A stretch of 64,000 bases of DNA from Mesorhizobium sp. (GTDB lineage: Bacteria; Pseudomonadota; Alphaproteobacteria; Rhizobiales; Rhizobiaceae), in the NCBI GenBank assembly GCA_004963905.1, contig SUGL01000008.1, forward strand, positions 107,839 to 171,838, read 5' to 3'. The translations under genes and the position numbers were made by a program. The notes under the pieces are model-generated. The model searched no databases. It saw only the letters and a program-made list of their open reading frames with translations, and was not told the origin of the DNA. Below are positions 32,634-41,351 of the stretch, in pieces; position 1 is the first letter of the stretch, and every line of letters starts with the position of its first letter.

Positions 32634-33851
32634 TCAGATCACCGCTTCTTCGAGGAACGGCTCGTTGCGCGGTATACGCCCATAACAGAACGGCGACAGG
32701 TCGAGCGTCTGGAAGGCGCCATGGATGATGAGTTCCGACACTGCCCGACCGACCGCCGGCGACTGCTGCAGGCCGTGGCCTGAGAAGCCGTTGGCAAACA
32801 TGAAGTTCTTCACCTCGGGATGGAAGCCGACGATGCCGTTGTGGTCGAGCATGTTGTACTCATAATGGCCGGTCCAACTGGTCTGGACTTTCAGCGCGTC
32901 GAAGGCCGGAATGCGGTGCCACAGCGCCGGCCAGATATAGTCGTCGAACTCCTCGAAATGCATTTCGAAGTCGTCGTAGTCGGCTGGCCCGTCGCCTTGC
33001 GGTGTGTTGCCGGTGAGGAAAAGTTCGCCCTCGGGGCGCACGAATGTGCCGGAAAGATCGATGACATTGGGCATGCGGCCCGGGATCGGATTGGCGCTGG
33101 CAAAGACGAAGCTGTAGCGCTTGTAGGGCGCGACCGGGATCGACAGCCCTGCCATGGCGGCGACCTGCTGCGCCCGCGGGCCGGCGGCATTGACCAACGT
33201 TCCGCAGGCGACAGTCTCTCCGGTCGCAAGCCGCGCGGAGACCACGCGCCCATCAACGACATCCAACCCCGCCACGGCATTGTCGATATATTCGACGCCG
33301 CCGCCGCGCGCCGCGCGGCGGAAGCCGTTGAGCATGCCCATCGAATCGAACCAGCCCTCCTCGCGCGCGCCCCAGGAGCCGCCGCCGAGGTCATCGACAT
33401 TCAGCCACGGGAAGCGTTCCTTCAGTGGACCGGGTTCGAGGAAGATCGTATGCGCGCCGAGGCTGCGCTGCAGCTCGACCCGTTCCTTGGCAGCTTCCAC
33501 CCCTTCGGGCGAGCAGCAGTAGAGATATCCGTGCTCCTTGAAGCCGAGATCGGGCGCCGGCTCGTTCGGGTAGAAAGGCGCCATCCGCTCCCGGAAGGTG
33601 CGGATGATCTCGATGCCGAACTGGCTGATCTTCACGTTGATCGGATTGGAATATTGCTGGCGGATGGCGCTGGTGGAAAGCGCCGTCGAGGAAAATTCGT
33701 AGCTCGAGTCGCGCTCGACCACGAGGATCGACGCGCGGTCGCCCAACGCCTGGCTCAGCCAGTAGGCCGTCGACGAACCGATGACCGCGCCGCCGACGAT
33801 GACGACGTCGTAGGCGCTGCGTGAAGGTGCCTTGTAGGTGGGGATCGCCAC
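32634..33851 (-). CDS. FAD-dependent oxidoreductase (DAO family)
   Basis: 405-residue paralogue of the oxidase at 19444-20622, with VVIVGGAVIGSSTAYWL, STSAIRQQYSNP and GFSGHGLQQSPAVGRAVSEL. The start is a GTG with GGAGAGGG upstream. It follows the HpaI-type aldolase gene by 16 bases in a leftward pair and runs convergent to the MmgE/PrpD gene. Oxidation of a secondary amine or D-amino acid is likely; RidA, which detoxifies the resulting imines or enamines, is encoded in the divergent operon. Confidence 0.86.
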   Translation of the reverse strand: MAIPTYKAPSRSAYDVVIVGGAVIGSSTAYWLSQALGDRASILVVERDSSYEFSSTALSTSAIRQQYSNPINVKISQFGIEIIRTFRERMAPFYPNEPAPDLGFKEHGYLYCCSPEGVEAAKERVELQRSLGAHTIFLEPGPLKERFPWLNVDDLGGGSWGAREEGWFDSMGMLNGFRRAARGGGVEYIDNAVAGLDVVDGRVVSARLATGETVACGTLVNAAGPRAQQVAAMAGLSIPVAPYKRYSFVFASANPIPGRMPNVIDLSGTFVRPEGELFLTGNTPQGDGPADYDDFEMHFEEFDDYIWPALWHRIPAFDALKVQTSWTGHYEYNMLDHNGIVGFHPEVKNFMFANGFSGHGLQQSPAVGRAVSELIIHGAFQTLDLSPFCYGRIPRNEPFLEEAVI

Positions 33852-33867
33852 GACTGCCCTCTCCGCT

Positions 33868-34632
33868 CTACCGGTTGAACGAGGCGATCAGGGCATCCGA
33901 GCCCCGCGCCAGCAGACCGAGGTCCGAGCCGACGGCCACCATGGTGAAGCCATCGGCGAGATAGCGGTCCGCATCAGCCTTCACGGGAGCCAGGATGCCG
34001 CTGGCCTTGCCTGCAGCAGCCGCGGCCTTGCGCACGGACGCAATCGCCTCTTGCACATGTGCAGCGCCGGGATTGCCCATCGCACCCATGTTGGTGGAGA
34101 GGTCTCCCGGTCCGACAAACAGGACGTCCACGCCATCCACCGCCGCGATCTCGGCGGCATTGGCGACGCCGGTTTCATCCTCGATCTGCACGGCAAGGAG
34201 CTGCTGCTCGCGCGCTTTTGCATGATAGCCGGCGATGCGGCCGAAGGCGTTGGCCCGGTGGCCGACTGAGAAGCCGCGGAAGCCGCCCGGCGCATAGGTC
34301 ATCCCGGCGACGATTGCGCGCGCCTGATCCGCCGTCCGCACGTTCGGGATCATCAGGCTGCGCGCGCCGACATCCAAGGCCTGCTTCATCAGGTTGGGGT
34401 CATCCGACGGCAGGCGCACCACCGCCTCGCAAGGAAACGCCGCCGCGACCTGAAGCTGCGCCATGATGCTGCGCAGATCGTTCGGGCTGTGCTCGCCGTC
34501 GATCAGCAGCCAGCCCGCTCCCGAGCCCGCCACCACCTCGGTTGTGAGCGCCGAGGCCAGCGAGCACCAGATGCCGATATGAGCCTGGCCGGCCTGTACG
34601 GCCGCTTTCAGCGAGTTCACACGCTCCTGCAT
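33868..34632 (-). CDS. HpcH/HpaI-family aldolase
   Basis: 254-residue class II pyruvate aldolase of the HpaI/GarL type. His48 in LIDGEHSP (general base), Arg73 (VVRLPSDD), Glu151 (VQIEDETG) and Asp177 (FVGPGDLST) match the metal and substrate residues of 4-hydroxy-2-oxo-heptanedioate and 5-keto-4-deoxy-glucarate aldolases. It would cleave a 4-hydroxy-2-oxoacid into pyruvate and an aldehyde. The divergent gene encodes a 2-hydroxy-3-oxopropionate reductase-like enzyme, so a glucarate/galactarate-type or related route is possible. Confidence 0.87.
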   Translation of the reverse strand: MQERVNSLKAAVQAGQAHIGIWCSLASALTTEVVAGSGAGWLLIDGEHSPNDLRSIMAQLQVAAAFPCEAVVRLPSDDPNLMKQALDVGARSLMIPNVRTADQARAIVAGMTYAPGGFRGFSVGHRANAFGRIAGYHAKAREQQLLAVQIEDETGVANAAEIAAVDGVDVLFVGPGDLSTNMGAMGNPGAAHVQEAIASVRKAAAAAGKASGILAPVKADADRYLADGFTMVAVGSDLGLLARGSDALIASFNR

Positions 34633-34675
34633 TTTGCGATCGGTCTCCAGCGGGAAGGAGGTGCATTGAAATTTG

Positions 34676-34694
34676 TATGATGTCCTATATCATA
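34676..34694. promoter_or_regulatory. Palindromic operator in the divergent aldolase/dehydrogenase promoter
   Basis: TATGAT (34676-34681) and ATCATA (34689-34694) form a perfect inverted repeat with a 7-base spacer in the AT-rich centre of the 110-base divergent gap. Such ATGAT/ATCAT palindromes are common GntR-FCD operators. The GntR gene at 37681-38469 ends the rightward operon and is the natural candidate. Confidence 0.55.
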
Positions 34695-34742
34695 TGGCTT
34701 ACTTGAACTGCAAGGCGCTCTGACGCCGAACGGGAGTTGCGC

Positions 34743-35633
34743 ATGAAAATCGGCTTCATCGGACTTGGCGTCATGGGCGCGCCGATGGCGCGGCATCTTG
34801 CCGATGCCAGGCATGAGATCGTCACGGTCCTCAACCGCTCGCCTCTTCCGCAGGATCTCAAGGCATCGGTGCTCGCCTCCCCCGCCGAGGTGGCCCGGGC
34901 ATCCGAAATCGTCATCACCATGCTGCCCGACACACCCGATGTGGAGCGCGTCCTGCTCGGACCAAACGGGGTGCTCGAAGGGATTTCGGCAGGCAAGCTG
35001 GTCATCGACATGAGCTCGATCAGCCCGATCGCCACGGCCGAATTCGCGGCGAAGTTCAGGCAAGTCGGCGCCGGCTATCTCGATGCGCCGGTCTCCGGCG
35101 GCGAGGTCGGCGCCAACGCGGCGAGCCTCACCATCATGGTCGGCGGGCCGGCTGCCGAGTTCGAGCGCGCGCTGCCGATCTTCGAGAAGCTCGGCAAGAA
35201 CATTACCCTGATCGACGAGAAGAACGGCGCCGGCCAGACCTGCAAGATCGCCAACCAGATCATGGTCGCGCTCAACATCGAGGCCGTCGCCGAGGCGCTC
35301 GTCTTCGCCAGCAGGGCGGGCTGCGACCCGGCGAAGGTGCGCGCCGCGCTGATGGGCGGCTTTGCCTCGTCGCGCGTGCTCGAAGTGCATGGCGAGCGCA
35401 TGATCGCCCGCAGCTTCGCGCCTGGGTTCCGTATCCGGCTGCACCAGAAGGATCTCAATCTCGCGCTCGAAAGCGCCCGCGCGCTCGGCGTTGCCCTGCC
35501 GAGCACGGCAACGGCGCAGCAGCTGATGAATGCCTGCTCGGCCCGGCCCGGCGGCTCGGAAGCCGACCATTCGTCCCTCGTCCAGGCTCTCGAGATCTTG
35601 AGCGACCATGAACTGTCAAACGGAAAGGAATAA
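34743..35633 (+). CDS. 3-hydroxyisobutyrate dehydrogenase / tartronate semialdehyde reductase-like
   Basis: 296-residue beta-hydroxyacid dehydrogenase. The N-terminal MKIGFIGLGVMGAPMARHL is the NAD(P) site, DAPVSGGEVGA binds substrate, and Lys168 in GAGQTCKIANQ is catalytic. An AACGGGAG stretch lies before the ATG at 34743. It starts a five-gene rightward operon with an AroE-like protein, an SDR, RidA and GntR. With the divergent HpaI aldolase it could form a GarL/GarR-like pair (aldol cleavage, then reduction of tartronate semialdehyde). Confidence 0.88.
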   Translation: MKIGFIGLGVMGAPMARHLADARHEIVTVLNRSPLPQDLKASVLASPAEVARASEIVITMLPDTPDVERVLLGPNGVLEGISAGKLVIDMSSISPIATAEFAAKFRQVGAGYLDAPVSGGEVGANAASLTIMVGGPAAEFERALPIFEKLGKNITLIDEKNGAGQTCKIANQIMVALNIEAVAEALVFASRAGCDPAKVRAALMGGFASSRVLEVHGERMIARSFAPGFRIRLHQKDLNLALESARALGVALPSTATAQQLMNACSARPGGSEADHSSLVQALEILSDHELSNGKE

Positions 35634-35636
35634 CCG

Positions 35637-36449
35637 ATGCGCGGAACCGGCAAGGCCGATGTCTTCGTCATGCTGGCCCATCCCGTGGGCCATGCGAAGA
35701 GCCCTGGCATATTCAACGAGATCTTCGAGCAGAAGGGGCTCGACAGCCTGATGGTGCCGCTGAGCTGCCGTCCGGAAGATTTCGAAACCTTTTGGGCCGG
35801 CATCACGGCGGCCGAGAACATCCGCGGCGTCATCATCTCGGTGCCTTACAAGACGGCGGTCTATCATAAATGCGCGGCCGCCCATGACCGCGCCGCCCGC
35901 GTCCAAAGCGCCAACTCGGTGCGCAGGCAGGCGGACGGCACCTGGTATGCCGACAATTTCGACGGCGTGGGTTTCATCGACGGGCTGAAGGCGGGCGGGC
36001 ACCAGATCGCCGGCCGTCGCATCCTGCAGGTCGGTGCCGGCGGCGCGGGCTCCTCGCTGACCTACTGCCTTGCCGAGGAAGGTGCTGCGGAAATCCGTCT
36101 GGCCGACATCGACCGAGACCGCGCGCAAAAACTCGCTTCGCTGGTCAACAAGTCGTTCCCCGATTGTCGCATCGAGGTCGGGGCACCTGATCCCACCGGC
36201 ATGGACATGGCGATCAACGCGACGCCGTCCGGGCTGAAAGTCGGCGACTCGCTGCCGATGGATGTGAGCAAGCTGACGCCGGCGATGACGGTGGTCGACA
36301 TCATCATGGAACCGGCCGAGACGGCGTTGCTCAAGGCGGCGAAGGAGATCGGCTGCCGCATCCAGCCGGGGCGTCCGATGATGGATTTCCAGGTCGAGGC
36401 CATGTCGGAATTCTTCGACATCGAGCGGAAGGATCGTCGCAATGGCTGA
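35637..36449 (+). CDS. Shikimate/quinate dehydrogenase-like protein
   Basis: 270-residue AroE-family protein. Lys72 (VPYKTAVY), Asn93 (SANSV) and Asp109 (ADNFDGVGF) match the catalytic set, and GAGGAGSSL is the cofactor loop. The substrate carboxylate motif, normally H-S-x-S-P, reads HAKSP, so the first serine is Ala20, and the usual N-T-D is N-F-D. It is thus probably an AroE-like paralogue with a different substrate rather than the biosynthetic enzyme. It is 3 bases after the dehydrogenase gene and overlaps the SDR by 8. Confidence 0.83.
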   Translation: MRGTGKADVFVMLAHPVGHAKSPGIFNEIFEQKGLDSLMVPLSCRPEDFETFWAGITAAENIRGVIISVPYKTAVYHKCAAAHDRAARVQSANSVRRQADGTWYADNFDGVGFIDGLKAGGHQIAGRRILQVGAGGAGSSLTYCLAEEGAAEIRLADIDRDRAQKLASLVNKSFPDCRIEVGAPDPTGMDMAINATPSGLKVGDSLPMDVSKLTPAMTVVDIIMEPAETALLKAAKEIGCRIQPGRPMMDFQVEAMSEFFDIERKDRRNG

Positions 36450-37248
36450 CGCATCGACGGCGGTTGTTATCGGCGGCACGTCAGGCATTGGACGCGCAAT
36501 CGCGCTTCGCTTCGCCGAGGACGGCTATCAGGTGGTCGTCGCCGGCCGGGACGCCGTTCGAGGCAAGGAGGCCGCCAGCGCCTGCGAGAATGCCGGCGCG
36601 CCGCGCGCCCTCTTCGCCGAGACCGATGTCGGCAATCCGGCTTCCGTCGAGGCCCTGGCGCGGGCAACAAGCGATGCATTCGGTACGCCCCACGTCGCGG
36701 TCAACTGCGCCGGCATCCTGCAGAGCGGCAAGCATGTGCTCGACCAGGATCTCGCCGAAGACGAGCAGATGTGGCGGATCAACTATCGTGGCACGCTGCT
36801 CGGCTGCCAGGTGTTCGGCCGGCTGATGTCGGCAGCCGGTCGAGGCGCGATCCTCAATGTCGGCTCCCTCGCCTCCTTCGCGCCACTGTCGCTGCCTGCT
36901 TACACGCCCGGAAAGCATGCGGTTCTAGCCTTGACGCAGATCCTGGCCGCCGAGCTCGGTCCGCATGGGGTTCGCGTCAACGCAGTAGCGCCTGGCTACA
37001 CCCTTTCCGACGGCCTGAAGACCAAGATCGCCAGAGGCGAACGCAACCCGGAGGCGATCCAGGCCACGACCGCGTTGCGCCGTTTCGTCGAGCCGCGTGA
37101 CGTGGCCGAGGCAGCCTTGTTCCTCTGCTCCGACCGCGCCGCGTCGATCACCGGCGTCACGCTGCCGGTCGACGCCGGCTGGCTCGTGCAAGCGCCCTAC
37201 GCGCAGTACCTGCAGGGCAACCCCATCCGGCAGACGCCGGCAATCTGA
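36442..37248 (+). CDS. SDR-family oxidoreductase
   Basis: 268-residue short-chain dehydrogenase with [14 protein letters not shown], a mid-region NCAG and catalytic pair Y-T-P-G-K (Tyr-x-x-x-Lys in PAYTPGKHA) after the conserved serine in NVGSLAS. The ATG overlaps the AroE-like stop by 8 bases. It probably oxidises or reduces an intermediate of the same pathway as its operon partners. Confidence 0.87.
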   Translation: MADASTAVVIGGTSGIGRAIALRFAEDGYQVVVAGRDAVRGKEAASACENAGAPRALFAETDVGNPASVEALARATSDAFGTPHVAVNCAGILQSGKHVLDQDLAEDEQMWRINYRGTLLGCQVFGRLMSAAGRGAILNVGSLASFAPLSLPAYTPGKHAVLALTQILAAELGPHGVRVNAVAPGYTLSDGLKTKIARGERNPEAIQATTALRRFVEPRDVAEAALFLCSDRAASITGVTLPVDAGWLVQAPYAQYLQGNPIRQTPAI

Positions 37249-37261
37249 CAGGAAGAACCCA

Positions 37262-37609
37262 GTGGGCGATATCCAGCGTTTCGACTTCGACACCCGTATC
37301 CATCACGGCGTCATCCACAACGGCACGCTCTACCTGACCGGCCAGGTCGCGAGACCGGGCCAGTCCGCGGCCGACCAGATGCGCGAGGTGCTCGGCAAGA
37401 TCGATGCCCTGCTCGCCAAGGCGGGCACCGACAAGACCCGTATCCTCCACGTCCAGATGTGGCTGGATGACATCCGCGATTTCGACGAGGTCAACACGGT
37501 CTGGGACGCCTGGATGCCGCGGGCACATGCGCCGGCCCGCTCCTCCGGCGAAGGGCGGATGGCCAAGCCCGGCATGCTGGTCGAACTCATCGTCACGGCG
37601 GCGGTTTGA
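37262..37609 (+). CDS. RidA-family protein
   Basis: 115-residue YjgF/YER057c/UK114 protein. The GTG at 37262 is preceded by AGGAAG and gives a normal-length product opening MGDIQRFDFDTRIHH. LYLTGQVA, the mid-chain VQMWLDDIRDFDEVN and the final GMLVELIVTA are typical, but the Arg105 region differs (RSSGEGRMAKPGM). RidA-type proteins hydrolyse reactive enamines/imines from PLP enzymes and amine oxidases. An FAD oxidase gene lies in the divergent operon. Confidence 0.84.
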   Translation: MGDIQRFDFDTRIHHGVIHNGTLYLTGQVARPGQSAADQMREVLGKIDALLAKAGTDKTRILHVQMWLDDIRDFDEVNTVWDAWMPRAHAPARSSGEGRMAKPGMLVELIVTAAV

Positions 37610-37680
37610 ATGGTCTTGCCGGTTCGGGCATCATCGCGAATCTGAACTTGAACGGCCCGAATCTTGAACGGAAGCCCTCA

Positions 37681-38469
37681 ATGACGAAGCGCAAGCCACT
37701 TTCCACCATCGTGGCGGAGAGCTTGGCCGAAAAGATCCGCTCCGGTGAGTTGCAGCCTGGCGCGCAGCTGCCGACCGAGGCGGAGCTTTGCGCGGAATAT
37801 GACGTCAGCCGCACGGTCGTGCGCGAGGCCGTGGCGCGGCTGCGCTCCGAAGGCATGGTGGTGCCGCAGCAGGGGCGCGGCATGTTCGTCAGCGAAACGC
37901 CGTTGCCGCGCAATTTCTCGATACCGGACGAGGCGCTGAGAACCTTGCCGGAAACCATCGCGCTGCTCGAGCTCAGGTTGAGCGTCGAAGTGGAATCCGC
38001 GGGGCTCTGCGCCGAACGCCGCACCGACAAGGAAGCGCGCGATATCCGATCCATGATGGATGAGATCGACGCGCAGCAGGCCGACCCCGCCGTCGTCCAA
38101 ATCCACTACGACTATGATTTCCATCTCGCGATCGCCAAGGCCGCGCGCAACGAATTCATTCACGGGTTCCTCGCCTATCTCGGCCCGATGATCGTGCCGC
38201 GCTTCCAGCTCGGCTATGTGGTCGAGCCAGCGCTCAAGGACAGCTACTACGCGCGCATCCACAGCGAGCACAAAGCCATCGTCGACGCCATCGAAAGGCG
38301 AGACGGCGGCAAGGCCCGACAAGCCATGCGCAAGCATCTGCACAACAGTCTGGGACGCGTGCGCGCCCTGGCGCGTGCTTCGGGTATCGAGGCGACGGAG
38401 GCGGAGCAGAAGGCCGCCGCGGCCTCGCTTTTCACAAAGATGAAAAGGCCGGTGTCGACCGACGGATAA
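37681..38469 (+). CDS. GntR-family transcriptional regulator (FadR/FCD type)
   Basis: 262-residue regulator. The winged helix is IVAESLAEKIRSGELQPGAQ with recognition helix VSRTVVREAVARLRSEGMV, then an FCD domain with candidate metal histidines (FHLAIA, RIHSEHKAI, MRKHLHNSLG). It closes the 34743-38469 operon and probably controls it through the palindrome at 34676-34694. Confidence 0.89.
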   Translation: MTKRKPLSTIVAESLAEKIRSGELQPGAQLPTEAELCAEYDVSRTVVREAVARLRSEGMVVPQQGRGMFVSETPLPRNFSIPDEALRTLPETIALLELRLSVEVESAGLCAERRTDKEARDIRSMMDEIDAQQADPAVVQIHYDYDFHLAIAKAARNEFIHGFLAYLGPMIVPRFQLGYVVEPALKDSYYARIHSEHKAIVDAIERRDGGKARQAMRKHLHNSLGRVRALARASGIEATEAEQKAAAASLFTKMKRPVSTDG

Positions 38470-38763
38470 GCCTCGACAGCATGCGATTGAAGCGCCTGCC
38501 GCGAAGGCGATCGCCGGGCGATAGCGAAAGTCACGTTTTGGCTCAATCGGCGGGGCGAAAGCACTCTGCATGTGCTGAAAGCATTGCTTTCCTTTGGTTT
38601 GCCCCGTTCCGCATCGTGCAAACGGGGGTAGAACGTTGCAGGCGTCGGCAGCGCTTTCGAAAGTTTATCTTTCCTTTTTGCTGCTTTTCTTGGTTTCGCG
38701 GCATCGGCCAAGACCGCACACTGACGCCAGGCAGTTGGGGAAGCCGCAATCGGGGAAGACAAA
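38470..38763. other. Non-coding gap with a hairpin and an AT-rich promoter-like stretch
   Basis: 294 bases between the GntR gene and the next SDR. It holds an inverted repeat CCCCGTT (38602-38608) with AACGGGG (38621-38627), which may end the GntR transcript although no T-run follows, and an AT-rich stretch around 38660-38700 that could contain the promoter of the two downstream SDR genes. I see no supported gene here. Confidence 0.5.
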
Positions 38764-39474
38764 GTGACGACAGCCTTCATCACTGGTGCGACGAGCGGCA
38801 TAGGGCGAGCCATCGCCATCGCGTTGAGCGATGCCGGCTATGACGTCTTTGCGGTCGGCCGCAGCCAGGCGGCGCTTAAAGAGCTGCAGGCCGAGCGTCC
38901 AGGCATCGTTCCCATTGCCGTCGACGTCACCGACCGCGAGGCGCTGGAATCGGTGTTGGCCGATCTCACCATCGACGTGCTGATCAACAATGCAGGCGTC
39001 ATGCCGCCGCTCGGCAATTTCGCCGACATGAACATTGCCGATATCGACACCACGCTCGAAGTGAACCTCAGCGCGGCGATTCTGCTCACCCGCCTTGTCG
39101 TGCCGCAGATGCGCGAGCGGCAGTCCGGGCACATCTTGTTCACGGGTTCGATCGCGGGCCACGCGGCGTTCTCCAACATTGCCGTCTATGCGGCCACCAA
39201 GGCCGCGATCTCCGGTTTTGCCGCCGCGTTGCGCGCCGACCTCTCGCCGTCCGGCATACGCGTCACCGAAATCGTCGCCGGCCGTGTCGAGACGCAGCTC
39301 TACAAGGACATCCTCGACGCCGACGCCCGCGCGGCCATGTACGCCAGCAAGGTGGTGCAGCCGGATGACGTGGCGAGCATGGTCGTCGCGGTGCTGGCGC
39401 TGCCGGCATGGGCCGACGTTACCCGTTTCGACATCATGCCGACCTGGCCGACCTCGCCCAGCGGCACCAAGTAA
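38764..39474 (+). CDS. SDR-family oxidoreductase (YdfG-like)
   Basis: 236-residue short-chain dehydrogenase starting with GTG. It shows [24 protein letters not shown], Ser in [10 protein letters not shown] and Tyr-Lys in YAATKAAI. The C-terminal [11 protein letters not shown] resembles the YdfG (3-hydroxy acid / serine 3-dehydrogenase) group. It is followed 11 bases later by another SDR gene. Confidence 0.86.
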   Translation: MTTAFITGATSGIGRAIAIALSDAGYDVFAVGRSQAALKELQAERPGIVPIAVDVTDREALESVLADLTIDVLINNAGVMPPLGNFADMNIADIDTTLEVNLSAAILLTRLVVPQMRERQSGHILFTGSIAGHAAFSNIAVYAATKAAISGFAAALRADLSPSGIRVTEIVAGRVETQLYKDILDADARAAMYASKVVQPDDVASMVVAVLALPAWADVTRFDIMPTWPTSPSGTK

Positions 39475-39485
39475 GGAAAAACAGA

Positions 39486-40235
39486 ATGAAGGATCTTTCC
39501 GTTCTGATCGTCGGTGGCGGCGCCGGCCTCGGCGCGCTTCTCGCCCGCATGGCCGTCGAGGCCGGGGCGGCCAAGATCGGCATCATCGACATCAACCAGG
39601 AAGCCGCCGAGAGCGCGCTCGAGCCGGCGAAGGCCAAAGGCCTGCCGACCGCCGCCGCGGCCTGCGACATCCAGGTCGGGCCGCAGTGTCATGCCGCCTT
39701 CGACGCAGTCGTTGCGAAGCTGGGGCGCATCGATACGCTGATCAATTGCGCGGCGATCTATCCCCGCCGGCCGCTCCTCGAGATCACCGATGCCGAGTGG
39801 GACGCCTCCAACGGCATCAACATCAAGGGCACCTACCACATGATGGTGGCTGCCGTACGCCACATGCAGTCGCAGGAGCCGAAGGCCCAAGTGCGCGGCC
39901 GCATCGTCAACCTGACGTCCGTCGACGCCTTCAAGGCGCATCCGCAGAACGCCCACTACGCGGCGACCAAGGCAGCCGTCGTCAGCCTGACGCGCTCCTT
40001 TGCCCATCACGTCGCCAAGGACGGCATCCTGGTGAACTCCGTGGCGCCCGCCGGCATGGCCACCGAGAAGGCAAAAGCCCTCGGCTTCCTTGAGGAGTTG
40101 GCCAAGGCAAGCCCGCTCGGCCGTGGCGCCGAGCCGACCGAGATCGCCGAATGGGTGCTGATGACCGGCGGCCCGAAGAACACCTATATGACCGGCGAAA
40201 ACGTAATCGTCTCAGGCGGTTACATCTACGCCTGA
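39486..40235 (+). CDS. SDR-family oxidoreductase
   Basis: 249-residue short-chain dehydrogenase. The ATG at 39486 follows AAGGA and opens [19 protein letters not shown], with an unusual G-G-G-A-G-L-G cofactor loop. The active site has Ser in LTSVDAF and YAATK. The C-terminus [13 protein letters not shown] is the usual SDR substrate/tetramer tail. Co-transcribed with the preceding SDR; substrate unknown. Confidence 0.86.
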   Translation: MKDLSVLIVGGGAGLGALLARMAVEAGAAKIGIIDINQEAAESALEPAKAKGLPTAAAACDIQVGPQCHAAFDAVVAKLGRIDTLINCAAIYPRRPLLEITDAEWDASNGINIKGTYHMMVAAVRHMQSQEPKAQVRGRIVNLTSVDAFKAHPQNAHYAATKAAVVSLTRSFAHHVAKDGILVNSVAPAGMATEKAKALGFLEELAKASPLGRGAEPTEIAEWVLMTGGPKNTYMTGENVIVSGGYIYA

Positions 40236-40318
40236 ACCGATTTTCAGAAGCCGGCGGCGACTGAAATACCGCAGTGCATGACCAACGGAGTCTCGAACGA
40301 AAGGAGGCGGACTTCACC

Positions 40319-41266
40319 ATGGCCGGCAAGCTTCGCCTTCCCTCGCTCAATGCGCTGCGGGTCTTTCATGCCGTCGTGCAGCACAAGAGCTTCCGCCAGG
40401 CCGCCGACGAGCTTTTGGTGACGCCGCAGGCCGTCGGACAGCAGATCAAGCTGCTGGAGGACACGCTTCAGGTGACGCTGTTCGAGCGCAAGGGCCGGTC
40501 TATCGAACTGACCGAGTCGGCGATCCTACTCTCGCACTATGTCAAAGCAGGCTTCGACGAGTTTTCCGAAGGCGTGCGCCGCGTCACCAAGTCGAACTAC
40601 CGCGACCGCATCAACCTCAACGCCAGCCCCTACTTTGCCACCCACTATCTGCTGCCGAGACTTTCGCTGTTCCGCGAAATCCTGCCGGGCGCCGATCTTC
40701 GCCTGACGACGATGGTCGACCTGCCCGACTTCGGACGCGACGACATCGATATGACTGTCCAGTGGGGCTACGGCAACTGGCCGGACTACGAGGTCACGCT
40801 GCTGGTGCCGGACCCGAAGATCATCTGCTGCACGCCGGCGATCGGCGAGAAGATCAAGTCGGCGCAAGACCTGACGCGGTTTACGCTGCTCGACACCGTC
40901 AAGTCGAAGCGGCTGTGGCCGGACATATTGCGCCACCTTGCCGTCGAGAAGACCGAGGGCGACCGCAGCATCGGCTTCGACGACGCCGCGACCATGCGCC
41001 GGGCGACCCTGCAAGGCATCGGCGTGGGCTTGGTCTCGGTCATCGATGCCGAGGAGGACTTCAGGTCGGGCGCGCTGGTCGCGCCGCTTGGCCGTGATGC
41101 CCTTTCGGACATGAAGCCGGAAGAAGTCCCCGGCTTCTACCTCGTCATGCCGCGGGGGCATCTGCGCGTGAAGGCGGTGGCTGCCCTGCATCGATGGCTC
41201 GTCCAGCAGGATTGGGGAAGCGACCTGAAGCTCTCCTTGCCGAAACCGATCCCGCTCTCCGACTAG
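40319..41266 (+). CDS. LysR-family transcriptional regulator (GcvA-like)
   Basis: 315-residue LysR regulator. The ATG at 40319 is supported by AGGAGG at 40302-40307; a GTG at 40274 is less likely. The opening LPSLNALRVFHAVVQHKSF and the helix-turn-helix QAADELLVTPQAVGQQIKLL are of the GcvA type. It lies between two SDR genes and the Aap-type transporter operon on the same strand and could regulate the latter. A strong hairpin follows the stop. Confidence 0.89.
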   Translation: MAGKLRLPSLNALRVFHAVVQHKSFRQAADELLVTPQAVGQQIKLLEDTLQVTLFERKGRSIELTESAILLSHYVKAGFDEFSEGVRRVTKSNYRDRINLNASPYFATHYLLPRLSLFREILPGADLRLTTMVDLPDFGRDDIDMTVQWGYGNWPDYEVTLLVPDPKIICCTPAIGEKIKSAQDLTRFTLLDTVKSKRLWPDILRHLAVEKTEGDRSIGFDDAATMRRATLQGIGVGLVSVIDAEEDFRSGALVAPLGRDALSDMKPEEVPGFYLVMPRGHLRVKAVAALHRWLVQQDWGSDLKLSLPKPIPLSD

Positions 41267-41282
41267 GAGCGGCTTCGCAACC

Positions 41283-41308
41283 GAGGCCCGAAGTCAGTTT
41301 CGGGCCTC
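41283..41308 (+). terminator. Hairpin downstream of the GcvA-like gene
   Basis: Perfect 10-bp GC-rich stem GAGGCCCGAA (41283-41292) / TTCGGGCCTC (41299-41308) with a 6-base loop, beginning 17 bases past the LysR stop. No T-tract follows, so termination may be partial; it separates the regulator from the transporter operon. Confidence 0.6.
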
Positions 41309-41351
41309 CAACAACAAGAACAAGTGAACCTCAACAGTGGAGACGACAAAC

